This document shows, piece after piece, positions 1 through 8,585 of a DNA stretch of 26,582 bases (the stretch's first letter is position 1; each line of letters opens with the position of its first letter). Position numbers and translations under genes: made by a program. A model generated the notes under the pieces. The model had not been told where the DNA came from. It worked only from the letters and a program-made list of their open reading frames with translations, and did no database searches. Source of the stretch: JBAXGE01 sp044344145 (GTDB lineage: Bacteria > Planctomycetota > Phycisphaerae > WQYP01); NCBI GenBank assembly GCA_044344145.1, contig JBIJDM010000012.1, positions 1 through 26,582 of the forward strand. Reading direction: 5' to 3'.

Positions 1-984
1 ATCGGCTTGGCGTGGGTAACGTGGAAGTATGTGGAGACACCCTTCCGGCAACGGCGGGTGTGCGCCAGCCGGGGGCAGATACTGGGCTTTGCGGGTGCAA
101 CGTTCGCCTTGATGTTGACCGTTGGCATGGTGATTCGCAATGTGCAGAATATCGTCCCTTGGGGCTTGCCTGCGGCGGCGCAGCAGTACGCCATCGAGAA
201 ACATGTTGCATTAAAGGGTTTGAAAACCTACCAACGCAAACTCCCGGATGTACAGCGCGGCAATTACTACGCCATGGGGCCCAGTGACCCGGCCCAGCCG
301 GTGCGGTTTTTGCTGTGGGGTGATAGCCACGCTCAGGCGGTACTGCCGGCCTTGGAAATAGTGAGTCGTGAATATGGCATTCGGGGTGTGGCGGCCACGC
401 ATTCCACCATGGTGCCCGCGCTGGGGTGTGATACCCGCGGGTTGGGTGGTTTGGGCGGGGATGTGAGTGAATATTATGCCACGGTCCTTGCGTATGTCCG
501 GCAGCAAGCCATACCCCATGTGCTGCTGGTGGCCAAGTGGGAGCGCTATGACGATGGCACCGAGCGGCTGCAAAAAGGTTTGGAGCGAACCATCGCCGAT
601 GTGCGGCAGGCAGGGGCCACGCCATGGATTATGCGCATGGTGCCAACGCATAGGCGCGATGTGCCCAAAGGACTCGCGGTGGAGGCAATATTTGGCCAGA
701 ACGCGCCCGAGCAGGCCTGGCCTGTGGCACCGAGCCCACGGCAGGATGCCATGCTGGATCATTTGCGCACGTGTGGCGCCAAAATACTCGATTCCCGGAT
801 TTACCTATTGGACGCCCAAAAAGACGGCCGGGTGATGGTGGGGGGGAAGATGCTATACATGGATAAAGACCATATCGCGCCGGAGGGGGCGAAACTGCTG
901 CGGCCTTTATTCCTGCCGTTGTTTGCCGTTGCACCTGCCACTGCAACTTCCCGGCCGGATGGGGTGGAGTCCCTGCGGCCATGA
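1..984 (+). CDS. Membrane O-acyltransferase (acyltransferase-3 family) with SGNH domain, C-terminal part only
   Basis: The reading frame is open from base 1, so the gene starts outside the window. What remains begins at the end of the membrane acyltransferase domain, with the family's TWKYVETPFR segment. One more hydrophobic helix follows at about residues 25-45, then an extracytoplasmic SGNH-hydrolase-like domain. GDSH is encoded at 319-330 and carries the nucleophile serine. A closing D-x-x-H is at 862-873. Proteins of this OafA/YrhL type move acyl groups, often acetyl, onto cell-surface glycans. The segment is paralogous to the same part of the next gene, with about half the residues identical by eye. 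Its TGA overlaps the next start as ATGA, so the two are probably co-transcribed and translationally coupled. The acyl acceptor cannot be told from sequence. Confidence 0.9.
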   Translation: MGLAWVTWKYVETPFRQRRVCASRGQILGFAGATFALMLTVGMVIRNVQNIVPWGLPAAAQQYAIEKHVALKGLKTYQRKLPDVQRGNYYAMGPSDPAQPVRFLLWGDSHAQAVLPALEIVSREYGIRGVAATHSTMVPALGCDTRGLGGLGGDVSEYYATVLAYVRQQAIPHVLLVAKWERYDDGTERLQKGLERTIADVRQAGATPWIMRMVPTHRRDVPKGLAVEAIFGQNAPEQAWPVAPSPRQDAMLDHLRTCGAKILDSRIYLLDAQKDGRVMVGGKMLYMDKDHIAPEGAKLLRPLFLPLFAVAPATATSRPDGVESLRP

Positions 985-2906
985 ATTACCGCCCCTTCAT
1001 TGACGGTTTGCGGGCGTTGGCAGTATTGGCGGTGCTGTGTTTTCACGCTGGTCTGGGTTGCCCAGGGGGCTATGTCGGGGTGGATATATTTTTTGTCCTC
1101 TCGGGTTATCTGATTACTGGGATCATCCTCAAAGATTTGGAACGCGACCGCTTCTCCATGGTGGAATTCTGGCAACGTCGGATCCGTCGGATTCTGCCCA
1201 TGCTGACCTTGGTCATCGGGGTAAGTTTGTTGCTGGGGGTGTTATTTCTCTTCCCCCGCGATTTCAAACGCCTCGGGCAGTCCGTATTGGCGCAAGGTTA
1301 TATGGGGGCGAATTTCCACTTTGCCCAGGCCGGAGATTACTTTGCTTCGGAAACCGATATCAAACCGCTTCTGCACACGTGGTCATTGGCGGTGGAGGAA
1401 CAATTTTATCTGTTCTTCCCGCTGCTCTTGTGGCTGGTCCGGCGCTGGCCCCGGCCCCGATTGGTGGCTTGGTTAATGGGCGGGAGTGTACTTTCGCTGG
1501 GGCTGAGTGTCTGGGGCGTCTACCACTATCCCACGGCGACATTCTATATGTTGCCGACCCGCGCATGGGAATTGGGCTTGGGCGCAAGTCTGGTCGCTGT
1601 GAGTTCGATACGTTATGTTCCGCCCCGCTGGCTGGCGGAACTCTGCGGTGGACTGGGTGTGCTGGCCCTCGGCTACGCGCTGTTTGCGTATACGGCACAA
1701 ACCCCGTTTCCGGGGCTGGCTGCGTTACCGCCGGTGCTGGGCACCGGGCTGATTATCTGGGCCAATGAACGGCATGCCACCGGCGTGGGCAAGTTGCTTG
1801 CCTGGCGCGGTCTGGTGGGGCTTGGGTTAATTTCCTACTCGCTATATTTGTGGCATTGGCCCCTGCTGGCTTTTGCCACCTATTGGTTCGAGCCACTGTC
1901 CTTGCCGGTGCGTTTGGGACTGATGGTATTGAGTATCGCACTGGCCGTGGGGACGTGGAAATATGTGGAAACGCCTTTCCGGCGGCGGCGCTGGTTTGCT
2001 TCGCGCCGGCAGATTTTCGGCTTTGCCATCATCACGGTGGCGCTGGTGCTGGTGGTGGGGGTGGTGATTCGGCAATTGCCCAGCTTTGCGCCCTGGGGCT
2101 TGCCGGTGGCGGCACGAGCGCATGTGCAGGAGCAGACGGCTAACTATAAAGCGATCAAGCAATACGAGCGGAAATTAGCGGAGGTCCGGCGCGGTAATTA
2201 TTACGAATTTGGTCCCGCTGACCATACCCGGCCGATCCAACTGTTGGTCTGGGGTGACAGTCATTGCCAATCGGTCATGTCCATCCTTGAAACACTCGCT
2301 CAGGAAACCGCGCAACGGGGCGTGGCCGTGACGTATCCCGGTATGGCTCCGTTGCTGGGGTATGATTCTCTGGGTAAAGGGGCGGACCAGGCCGATCAGT
2401 ACCATACTGCAGTGATCGAATACGTACGGCAACAGAAAATCCCCCAGGTCTTGCTGGTGGCGGCGTGGCGAAATTATGACGATGGTTCCGACCGTTTGAC
2501 GGCGGATTTCACCCGCACCATTCAGGCGCTGCACACGGCGGGAGCCACCGTCTGGATTATGAAAATGGTACCCACGTTGGAACGCGATGTTACCAGGGCT
2601 TTGGTGAAGGCGGAAATATTGGCCGGCAATCCGAATGAAATGGTCTGGTCGGTACAGCCGGCCTTGCAGGCCGGTCGGCATCAGGATCAGGTGCTTGAGC
2701 AGTTGCCGGCACCCGGAGTTAGAATTCTGGATCCGAAAGCATATCTGTTGGATGCCCAAGGCTTGTGCCGGGTGGTAGTGGCCGGACGGGCGACATATTA
2801 CGACCCGGGGCACATATCCATCCATGGGGCCAGCCTGCTGCGGCCCATGTTCACGCCGATCTTTACCGGCGCGGCCGTGCCCACCACCACCCAGCATGGG
2901 CCTTAA
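981..2906 (+). CDS. Membrane O-acyltransferase (acyltransferase-3/SGNH fusion)
   Basis: This is a 641-residue protein. It opens with the family signature: FIDGLRALAVLAVLCFHAG holds the catalytic-type His, and GGYVGVDIFFVLSGYLIT follows. HTWSLAVEEQFYLFFP is at about residues 132-147. About ten hydrophobic helices fill residues 1-370. The C-terminal domain is SGNH-like, with GDSH at residues 425-428 and D608-x-x-H611 closing the catalytic set. The length is normal for acyltransferase-3/SGNH fusions that O-acylate envelope polysaccharides, with acyl transfer completed outside the membrane. The start is the ATG in the ATGA overlap with the upstream paralogue, with a GGAG about 11 nt before it. 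The stop lies 2 bases from the convergent homocysteine methyltransferase gene. The family call is firm; the substrate is unknown. Confidence 0.93.
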   Translation: MNYRPFIDGLRALAVLAVLCFHAGLGCPGGYVGVDIFFVLSGYLITGIILKDLERDRFSMVEFWQRRIRRILPMLTLVIGVSLLLGVLFLFPRDFKRLGQSVLAQGYMGANFHFAQAGDYFASETDIKPLLHTWSLAVEEQFYLFFPLLLWLVRRWPRPRLVAWLMGGSVLSLGLSVWGVYHYPTATFYMLPTRAWELGLGASLVAVSSIRYVPPRWLAELCGGLGVLALGYALFAYTAQTPFPGLAALPPVLGTGLIIWANERHATGVGKLLAWRGLVGLGLISYSLYLWHWPLLAFATYWFEPLSLPVRLGLMVLSIALAVGTWKYVETPFRRRRWFASRRQIFGFAIITVALVLVVGVVIRQLPSFAPWGLPVAARAHVQEQTANYKAIKQYERKLAEVRRGNYYEFGPADHTRPIQLLVWGDSHCQSVMSILETLAQETAQRGVAVTYPGMAPLLGYDSLGKGADQADQYHTAVIEYVRQQKIPQVLLVAAWRNYDDGSDRLTADFTRTIQALHTAGATVWIMKMVPTLERDVTRALVKAEILAGNPNEMVWSVQPALQAGRHQDQVLEQLPAPGVRILDPKAYLLDAQGLCRVVVAGRATYYDPGHISIHGASLLRPMFTPIFTGAAVPTTTQHGP

Positions 2907-2908
2907 AG

Positions 2909-3802
2909 TTAGTGGGCCTGTGGTGGCATCACCTTGGCCAGCGCGGCGATGTGGGCGGGTGTGGTGCCACAGCAACCACCCACGATTTTCACACCCATAG
3001 CCAGTAACTCCCGGCCCAATTCGGCGAACTGTTCCGGCGTGGCGGGGGTATAGACGCCCGCATGCGGCGAGCCCGCATTGGCCTGCATAATGACCGGGGT
3101 GTCCCCGGCTACCAGCAACAACTCGCGGGCAAGTTGGGCGTAATCGTTCAGGGTTAAGTCGGTGCCGCAGTTAGCCCCGATCACATCGGCATGTTCACGT
3201 TGCACGGCTTCCAGCGCCGCGGCGGGGGTGGCGCCCATCATGGTGCGGAAACTGCCATCAGCCACGCGTTGGAAGGCAAAGGTGGCGATGACCGGCCAAT
3301 CACCCATCCGCCGGGCCGCCCGTACGGCCAGTGCCGCCTCGTGGGGATCGGACATGGTTTCAATGATGATGCCATCGGCACCAGCCTGACGCAGGGCATG
3401 CATTTGCTGGGTAAAGATACCCAGGGCGGTCTCGGCGGTGACATCCCCCACGGGTTCCAGAAAATCACCGAAGGGTCCGACATCACCGAGGATGACGGCC
3501 GCTTCGCCGGCGCCCTGCCGGGCTACGCGTACGGCCCCGGCGTTGATTTCGACCAGTTGGTCTTCCAGTTTGTGCCGGGCCAGCATGGTGGCGGTGGCGC
3601 CGAAGCTGCAGGTGGTGATCAATTCCGCGCCGGCCTGACGATAGGCGCGGTGGACGCCCTGCAGGTCCTGAGGACGATCCAAGGTCCATAACTCTGCACA
3701 GTCGCCGGGCTTGAGCCCGCGCTGGATGAGCTGGGTGCCCATGGCACCATCACAGAGCATCGGACGTTGTTTTAGTTTCGCAAGAAATTCGGCGCGGGTC
3801 AT
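2909..3802 (-). CDS. Stand-alone homocysteine S-methyltransferase (BHMT/MmuM/MetH N-domain family)
   Basis: Homocysteine S-methyltransferases transfer a methyl group to a zinc-bound homocysteine thiolate to make methionine. The 297-residue protein has the early LCDGAMGTQL segment and all three zinc cysteines: C212 in GANCGT, and C277 and C278 in GGCCGTTP. Its length is that of a single Hcy-binding TIM barrel, without the folate, B12 or activation domains of full MetH. I chose the ATG at 3800-3802 because a GGAG lies 6 nt upstream; an in-frame ATG 12 bases further up (to 3814) has no ribosome site. The methyl donor is open. S-methylmethionine or betaine are the family's common donors. A methyl-corrinoid is possible given the separate B12-binding protein encoded at 10934-11563. 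The gene converges with the acyltransferase gene and diverges from the rhamnosidase gene. Confidence 0.9.
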   Translation of the reverse strand: MTRAEFLAKLKQRPMLCDGAMGTQLIQRGLKPGDCAELWTLDRPQDLQGVHRAYRQAGAELITTCSFGATATMLARHKLEDQLVEINAGAVRVARQGAGEAAVILGDVGPFGDFLEPVGDVTAETALGIFTQQMHALRQAGADGIIIETMSDPHEAALAVRAARRMGDWPVIATFAFQRVADGSFRTMMGATPAAALEAVQREHADVIGANCGTDLTLNDYAQLARELLLVAGDTPVIMQANAGSPHAGVYTPATPEQFAELGRELLAMGVKIVGGCCGTTPAHIAALAKVMPPQAH

Positions 3803-3831
3803 GTTTGGCTCCATAGAGATGCACTGCGGTC

Positions 3832-3860
3832 ATCTTACCGTAAGACCGGTTTACCCACAA
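3832..3860 (-). promoter_or_regulatory. Weak candidate promoter for the homocysteine methyltransferase gene
   Basis: On the minus strand TTGTGG (3855-3860) stands 17 bases from TAAGAT (3832-3837). The boxes are only a partial match to sigma70-type consensus. Two small dyads overlap the site: CTTAC/GTAAG at 3834-3844, and CGGTTT/AAACCG at 3847-3852 and 3859-3864 with a 6-base loop. They could be operator half-sites or chance. Confidence 0.3.
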
Positions 3861-3895
3861 ACCGTGGCCCGAAAGGGAGAATCCACCCGGGTCCA

Positions 3896-3940
3896 TTGGC
3901 GGGCGCGGGGGCGGGGGCTATTATGGGGCCATTAAAGGAG
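3896..3940 (+). promoter_or_regulatory. Candidate promoter and ribosome site of the rhamnosidase gene
   Basis: TTGGCG (3896-3901) is followed after exactly 17 bases by TATTAT (3919-3924), a good sigma70-like pair. The expected transcript start is near 3931. A strong ribosome site AAAGGAG (3934-3940) lies 7 nt before the ATG at 3948, so the leader would be short. This supports independent transcription of the rhamnosidase gene. Confidence 0.5.
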
Positions 3941-3947
3941 CCTGTTT

Positions 3948-6305
3948 ATGCGCGCTGTCGGAGCATTCCCCGCGTTTGAGTTTACCCATACGGTCCTCGA
4001 TACCCCTGCCGTGTGGCATCCCGACCCGGCGGTATCCCGGCAGGGCTATACCGTGCTTCTGTTCCGCCGGCAGTTCAAGCTGGCCAAGCCGGTGGCCCAT
4101 CTGCGCATCTGGATCAGTGCCAGTCAGCGTTATATTGTCTATCTGGATGGCCAACTCATGGCCCGCGGGCCGGCGCGATCGGACCCGCTGCGCTGGGGTT
4201 GTGCGCTGGTGGATTTAGGGCGCTTGCCGGTGGGGACGCATACGCTGGCCGTGCAGGTCTGTCATTTTGGGGATTTTGCGGGGATTGGCCAAATGGGTGG
4301 GCCGGGGTTCTTCCTGCTGACGCCGGAGGGTGGTACCCCGGAATTACGCGCGCAGATCAGTACCGGGCCGGAGTGGCGTTGCCTGGTGGATCCTGCCCAT
4401 AGTCCGATCGCCAAGCCGGAGTTTGGGGCTAATGGTCCGTATTTTGCGGCCGGGGCCGGGGAACGTATGGATGGGGCCTTGCATCCGTGGGGCTGGACGA
4501 AGGCCGATTATGACGATTCGGCCTGGTTGCAGCCGCGGGTGATCACTGGGCACGCGGCGGATATCTGGGGCAATTTGCATCTGGAACACAAACTGCGGCC
4601 CGATCCCATACCGGCCATGGAGGAACGCCCGCAGCGCATGATCCGCGCGGCCGAAGCCAGCGGGGATTATCTGCCCGCGGTCACGGCATGGATGAATGAA
4701 GATGTGCCCTTTACCATTCCTGCACAGACGCAGGTGCGGCTGGTGCTGGATCGGGGGGAACTGACCAATGCGTATCCGCATCTGGGGATGAGTGGGGGGC
4801 GCGGGGCCAAGATTCGTATGGTTTGGGCCGAGGGGCCGTATATCAAAGAACGGCTGAAAGCGCATCGGGATCAAACGGTGGGCAATCGCATTTTCGGGTT
4901 GTTGGATGAGTATTTTCCCGATGGTGGTAAGGCGCGGGAATTTGTGCCGTTGTGGTTCCGTTCGTTCCGCTATGTCGAGTTGACGATTACCACTGCGGAT
5001 GCGCCGCTAACGCTGAATCATTTGCGCGTGTATGAAACCGCCTATCCGCTGCGGCAGTTGGCCAAGTTCACGGTGGATCCGGCCCATACGCCGGAGTATC
5101 GGCAAATCTGGGATGTGAGTTGGCGGACCGCCCGGCTGTGCGCCCATGAAACCTTTTTTGACTGCCCGCATTTTGAACAGGCACAGTTCCCCGGCGATAC
5201 CCGGGTGCAGGCGCTGTACCATTATTTGGTGGCCAATGATGACCGGCTGGCGCGCAAGGCAATTGACGATTTCCAGGCCTCGCGGCTGCCCGAGGGGCTG
5301 ACCCAGTGCCGGTATCCCTCGCGCTGTCTGCAGGTGCTGCCGACATTCTCGCTCTATTGGATCGGGATGTTGCACGATTTCCTTCAGTATCGCGGTGATA
5401 CGCGTTTTGTGGGTTGTTATGTGCCCTTTGCCCGCGAAGTGATGGCGTGGTTTGAGCAGCGCATGGGGCCGGATGGTTTGTTGGGTTTTATTGAACACGC
5501 GCCGTTTATGGATTGGAACAAGGGGTTTGCCTGTGGTAATGCCCCGCAAGGGCCGCAGGGCGGATCGGCGATTCTGACGACGCTGTTGGCCACGGCCTGT
5601 GCCTGGATGAGTGATTTGGAACGCCACAGCGGGGAATCGAGTCTGGCCGCCGGGCGAACGAAGCAGGCCCAGGCGCTCCGCCGCGCGGTGGTGAAGCGGT
5701 GCTGGGATGCGCAGCGGGGTTATCTGGCCGATACGCCGGATAAAAATACTTACAGCCTGCATGCGCAGGTGCAGGCGATTTTGGCGGGCGTGTGGCCGGT
5801 GGCGCAGGGGCGGAAAATCCTGGCCCGGGCGCTGGCCGACACCACGTTGACGCAACCCGGCTCGTTCTATTATCGGTTTTATGTCATGCAGGCCATACGG
5901 GCATGCGGTCTGGGGCAGGAGTTCTATAACCTGCTGCCGCGCTGGACCAAGATTTTGGCGGAGACGGGCCTGACCACCTGGCCGGAATCGGATGTGAACC
6001 CGCGCAGCGATTGTCATGCCTGGTCCATCGCTCCGGCGCTGGAGTTTGTGCAGACCACGCTGGGGATTACGACCGAGCCGACCAAGCCGGGCTTTGCGGC
6101 GGTGCGTTTCGCGCCGGACTTGGGCCCGCTGCAGCGGGCTGCGGGTACGGTGCCCACGCCGCATGGCGCGGTCAAGGTCAAGTTGGCTCGCGCCGTCAGG
6201 GGGCATATGACTGCGGAAGTGACCACCCCGGTCCCGATGTACGTGGTCCCGCTGCGGCGGAAATTATCTGCTGGCACGCACCAGTTGCGCTGGCATGAGG
6301 ATTAA
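3948..6305 (+). CDS. GH78 alpha-L-rhamnosidase-like glycoside hydrolase, no signal peptide
   Basis: GH78 enzymes remove terminal alpha-L-rhamnose from plant glycans and glycosides by an inverting mechanism. The 785-residue protein has N-terminal beta-sandwich regions (about 1-360) and a C-terminal (alpha/alpha)6 barrel (about 375-700). In the barrel, D405-C-P-H-F-E410 and D417 have the spacing I recall for the active-site Asp/Glu/Asp of Bacillus RhaB (5 and 7 residues apart). D522-W-N-K follows. W678-P-E680 with H690 lies where the family has its second acidic residue. The start is fixed by the AAAGGAG site 7 nt upstream. No signal peptide is visible, so the enzyme should be cytoplasmic and act on imported oligosaccharides or glycosides. 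Its stop overlaps the convergent UroD-family gene by 4 bases. Exact specificity within GH78-like enzymes is not certain. Confidence 0.85.
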   Translation: MRAVGAFPAFEFTHTVLDTPAVWHPDPAVSRQGYTVLLFRRQFKLAKPVAHLRIWISASQRYIVYLDGQLMARGPARSDPLRWGCALVDLGRLPVGTHTLAVQVCHFGDFAGIGQMGGPGFFLLTPEGGTPELRAQISTGPEWRCLVDPAHSPIAKPEFGANGPYFAAGAGERMDGALHPWGWTKADYDDSAWLQPRVITGHAADIWGNLHLEHKLRPDPIPAMEERPQRMIRAAEASGDYLPAVTAWMNEDVPFTIPAQTQVRLVLDRGELTNAYPHLGMSGGRGAKIRMVWAEGPYIKERLKAHRDQTVGNRIFGLLDEYFPDGGKAREFVPLWFRSFRYVELTITTADAPLTLNHLRVYETAYPLRQLAKFTVDPAHTPEYRQIWDVSWRTARLCAHETFFDCPHFEQAQFPGDTRVQALYHYLVANDDRLARKAIDDFQASRLPEGLTQCRYPSRCLQVLPTFSLYWIGMLHDFLQYRGDTRFVGCYVPFAREVMAWFEQRMGPDGLLGFIEHAPFMDWNKGFACGNAPQGPQGGSAILTTLLATACAWMSDLERHSGESSLAAGRTKQAQALRRAVVKRCWDAQRGYLADTPDKNTYSLHAQVQAILAGVWPVAQGRKILARALADTTLTQPGSFYYRFYVMQAIRACGLGQEFYNLLPRWTKILAETGLTTWPESDVNPRSDCHAWSIAPALEFVQTTLGITTEPTKPGFAAVRFAPDLGPLQRAAGTVPTPHGAVKVKLARAVRGHMTAEVTTPVPMYVVPLRRKLSAGTHQLRWHED

Positions 6306-7432
6306 GTCGTGCGGATACTGCGGCACAGTCGTTTGCGCAGTTTCAAATACGCATCCAGATGCGGGATGGGAATATCATGGGTGAGGCCGCCGCCGACATT
6401 GAGCACATAACGGCGGGCGCGGGCACCAGTTTCAAGACACCGCATGACTTCATTCTCCAGCGCGGTCAACGGCCCACCGGCCAGAATGGCCGAATTGATA
6501 TTGCCGATCAGGATTTTATCGGGATAGTCACGAACCAGACGTTCCAGATCCACCAGATATTCAAAGTTCAAACCATCCACCTGCGCGGTCCCCAGCAAGT
6601 CATCCACGAACGCAGAACAATTGCCATCGCTGGTGAAAATAATCGGGATTCCGGCCGCCTTCAGCGGGGCAAAGATGGTGCGATAATGCGGGAAGATGTA
6701 ACGTCGGTACCAATCCGGTGAAAAAATCGGGCCGGACGAGATGGTTAAATCATCATGACAGATAAAGGCCCGCAAGGGTTTGCCCTCCGGATCACGGACT
6801 TGCGCCCAGGCGGTGGTGATCCGGGTGGAGATTTCGGCGAATTTGGTCATCAGCTCCGCAAAGGGTTCTTCTTCCATACCCACTTCACACAGCAGTTCGA
6901 AACCGAAGATGGCCAGGGGCCAGTGGAAGCAGGTGGTATAGTGGTGGGGGATGGGCAAACAGGTGGTGCCACACGACGCGAGCATGGCATGGTAATCACG
7001 TGTGAACCGGGCGGTGTATTCGGCCACCGATTCGGGGAAATAGTGTAGTGGTTCGAACGCCAGCGCCGCGGGGACATCGGCCGGTTTTGGCACATGGGTA
7101 AAGTGTCGGCCATCTTCCTGATGCGTGGTGGCGAATACTCCCCAGCGCACCACCTCCTGTCCTGCCGCGTTACGGCGCACACTCGGACCGGTGGACCAGT
7201 CATAGGTCTCGTCGCCATTGCGCGGCAGACCACCACCCCAAAGCAGGTCAATTTCCAGAGCGATGGCCACCTGCTGGAAGATGTCATTCAGATGTTCGGG
7301 CTCGCGCAACGGATCGCGTCCGGTCAGATGGTGTATGGCCTCCCGGGAGAGGGGCCAGGGGTGCTCCATCACCGGTATCCGGGGCCCACAATAGGCGGGA
7401 TTTAATAACTCCAAGGCCAGTGCCCGTGCCAT
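6302..7432 (-). CDS. UroD-fold methyltransferase-like protein (last gene of the corrinoid gene set)
   Basis: This 376-residue protein belongs to the uroporphyrinogen-decarboxylase superfamily, whose other branches (MtaA/MtbA, CmuA, some O-demethylases) move methyl groups between substrates or thiols and corrinoid proteins. It is not HemE: the N-terminal HemE signature is absent. At the position where MtaA-type enzymes have the zinc motif H-x-C, this protein has T267-S-D269-G-N-C272, so classical zinc/thiol chemistry is doubtful. The C-terminal GGGLTHDIPIPHLDAYL region replaces the usual Gly/His loop of the family. An AGGTGA ribosome site lies 3 nt before the ATG. An 80-base gap separates it from the upstream UroD-family gene on the same strand. 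It is probably the distal gene of the same operon; the substrate is unknown. Confidence 0.8.
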   Translation of the reverse strand: MARALALELLNPAYCGPRIPVMEHPWPLSREAIHHLTGRDPLREPEHLNDIFQQVAIALEIDLLWGGGLPRNGDETYDWSTGPSVRRNAAGQEVVRWGVFATTHQEDGRHFTHVPKPADVPAALAFEPLHYFPESVAEYTARFTRDYHAMLASCGTTCLPIPHHYTTCFHWPLAIFGFELLCEVGMEEEPFAELMTKFAEISTRITTAWAQVRDPEGKPLRAFICHDDLTISSGPIFSPDWYRRYIFPHYRTIFAPLKAAGIPIIFTSDGNCSAFVDDLLGTAQVDGLNFEYLVDLERLVRDYPDKILIGNINSAILAGGPLTALENEVMRCLETGARARRYVLNVGGGLTHDIPIPHLDAYLKLRKRLCRSIRTT

Positions 7433-7512
7433 GTATCACCTTTTTGACTTCGTCGTTTGTAACCCGGTATCGTACCCGACGGGTGGTGGATTAACCGGAT
7501 TGGCAACGCACG

Positions 7513-8571
7513 TTATACGTTGCAGATCAGCATGAGTTCCACCTTGCGCAAGATGGTGGCTTCACAGCCGGGCACACTCAGCACGTCGCACTCGCTGCCG
7601 AGGATGAACGGATGGCCGGCTTGGCGCATATTGGCCAGCAGTTGCCGGGTCAGGTCGGTAACCTGTTGGGGGCTGATGACGTCATCGGAATAGAATTTCT
7701 TCGTGGGCAGATTGCCGAACAGCACGATATCTTTGGGCACGATGCGGGCGTCTTCCCAGAGCTTGCGCGAAGCGCCCAGACTCAGGATCACCGGATGGAG
7801 CGTGCAGAAGTCCTGCACCATGCTGTCCACCAATTCTCCGCAGCAGTGGAAAATCAGGTCCACCCCGTGGGCGTCCAGCAGGGCCTTGATCCGGCGATTG
7901 TTGGCCATGACATAGCGTTCCCAAACGCTATCGGAACCGCTTAATTGTTTGGGCGAGAAGAAGGCCAGATTGGCGGTGGGTTCGGCGATGCAGATGGCTT
8001 TCGCGCCAGCCTGAATCTGGGCCGTGACACTGCGCAGCACCATGCTGGTGGCCATCTCGAGGACGCACTCCAACATGCGGACTTCGTCGTCCTCCACGGC
8101 GGTGGTACCCGTGCCGGCAATGTAGATGGGAGTGATCGGGTCGGCCAGCAGTTTGGTCATCAGACTGACCGGGCCGATACTCATGCCGATGGGGAGGTAT
8201 TTCGGTCCGGCTTTAACCACGTGGCGCAGGGCGTCACAACTGGCCTGCATGCGTGGGGGCAGCGGGGCCTGCATCTGGGCCTGAAATTGCGTCTGCTGGG
8301 CCTCGGTGGGACAACTGCTGAAGTGATAGGTGTCGGCCGATTCGGTGATTCCGAGCATCCCGAGCAGCGCGGCTTTTTCCAGCATCAGGTCCATCAGCGC
8401 GAAGGCCAGCGGGGTATGAAAACGATCCGCCGCTTCCAGCACCACCTGCCCCAGCCGGGCGCCATCCTGCACTATGGCCTTCGGGTCGGATTTTTCGTGC
8501 AACACCAGATCGGTGCCAATGGGCATACGCAAGCCTTGGGCGGCGAGCGCAAGATAATATTCTCGGGTCAT
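7513..8571 (-). CDS. MtaA/CmuA-type UroD-fold methyltransferase with intact H-x-C zinc motif
   Basis: This 352-residue UroD-superfamily protein is the only paralogue here with the expected metal site. H242-C-C244-G-E matches the H-x-C of MtaA/MtbA/CmuA enzymes, with C328 or, more likely, C336 (in VPGCE) as the third ligand. Such enzymes bind zinc, activate a thiol or related acceptor, and exchange methyl with a corrinoid protein. The S-I-G-P and T-A-N-L strands fit the TIM barrel. A ribosome site AGGA lies 8 nt before the ATG. Only 14 bases separate it from the interrupted UroD-family gene upstream. I infer it is the module's corrinoid-to-acceptor enzyme (MT2 role), with its neighbours more likely substrate-side. 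That assignment is untested. Confidence 0.83.
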   Translation of the reverse strand: MTREYYLALAAQGLRMPIGTDLVLHEKSDPKAIVQDGARLGQVVLEAADRFHTPLAFALMDLMLEKAALLGMLGITESADTYHFSSCPTEAQQTQFQAQMQAPLPPRMQASCDALRHVVKAGPKYLPIGMSIGPVSLMTKLLADPITPIYIAGTGTTAVEDDEVRMLECVLEMATSMVLRSVTAQIQAGAKAICIAEPTANLAFFSPKQLSGSDSVWERYVMANNRRIKALLDAHGVDLIFHCCGELVDSMVQDFCTLHPVILSLGASRKLWEDARIVPKDIVLFGNLPTKKFYSDDVISPQQVTDLTRQLLANMRQAGHPFILGSECDVLSVPGCEATILRKVELMLICNV

Positions 8572-8585
8572 GGGGTACTTCCTGG

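Noticed and set aside
2881..2926. CCACCAC/GTGGTGG pairing across the acyltransferase/homocysteine methyltransferase junction as a bidirectional terminator
   Set aside because: The loop is long, both arms lie inside coding sequence, and no T-run exists on either side.
5007..6206. 399-residue open frame antisense to the rhamnosidase gene
   Set aside because: It is the complement of a well-supported enzyme gene; Arg/Pro/His-rich without domains and without a ribosome site.
7503..7523. GCAACG/CGTTGC inverted repeat at the end of the 7513-8571 gene as a terminator
   Set aside because: The stem has only 6 bp, a 9-base loop and no T-run, and the next gene continues on the same strand.
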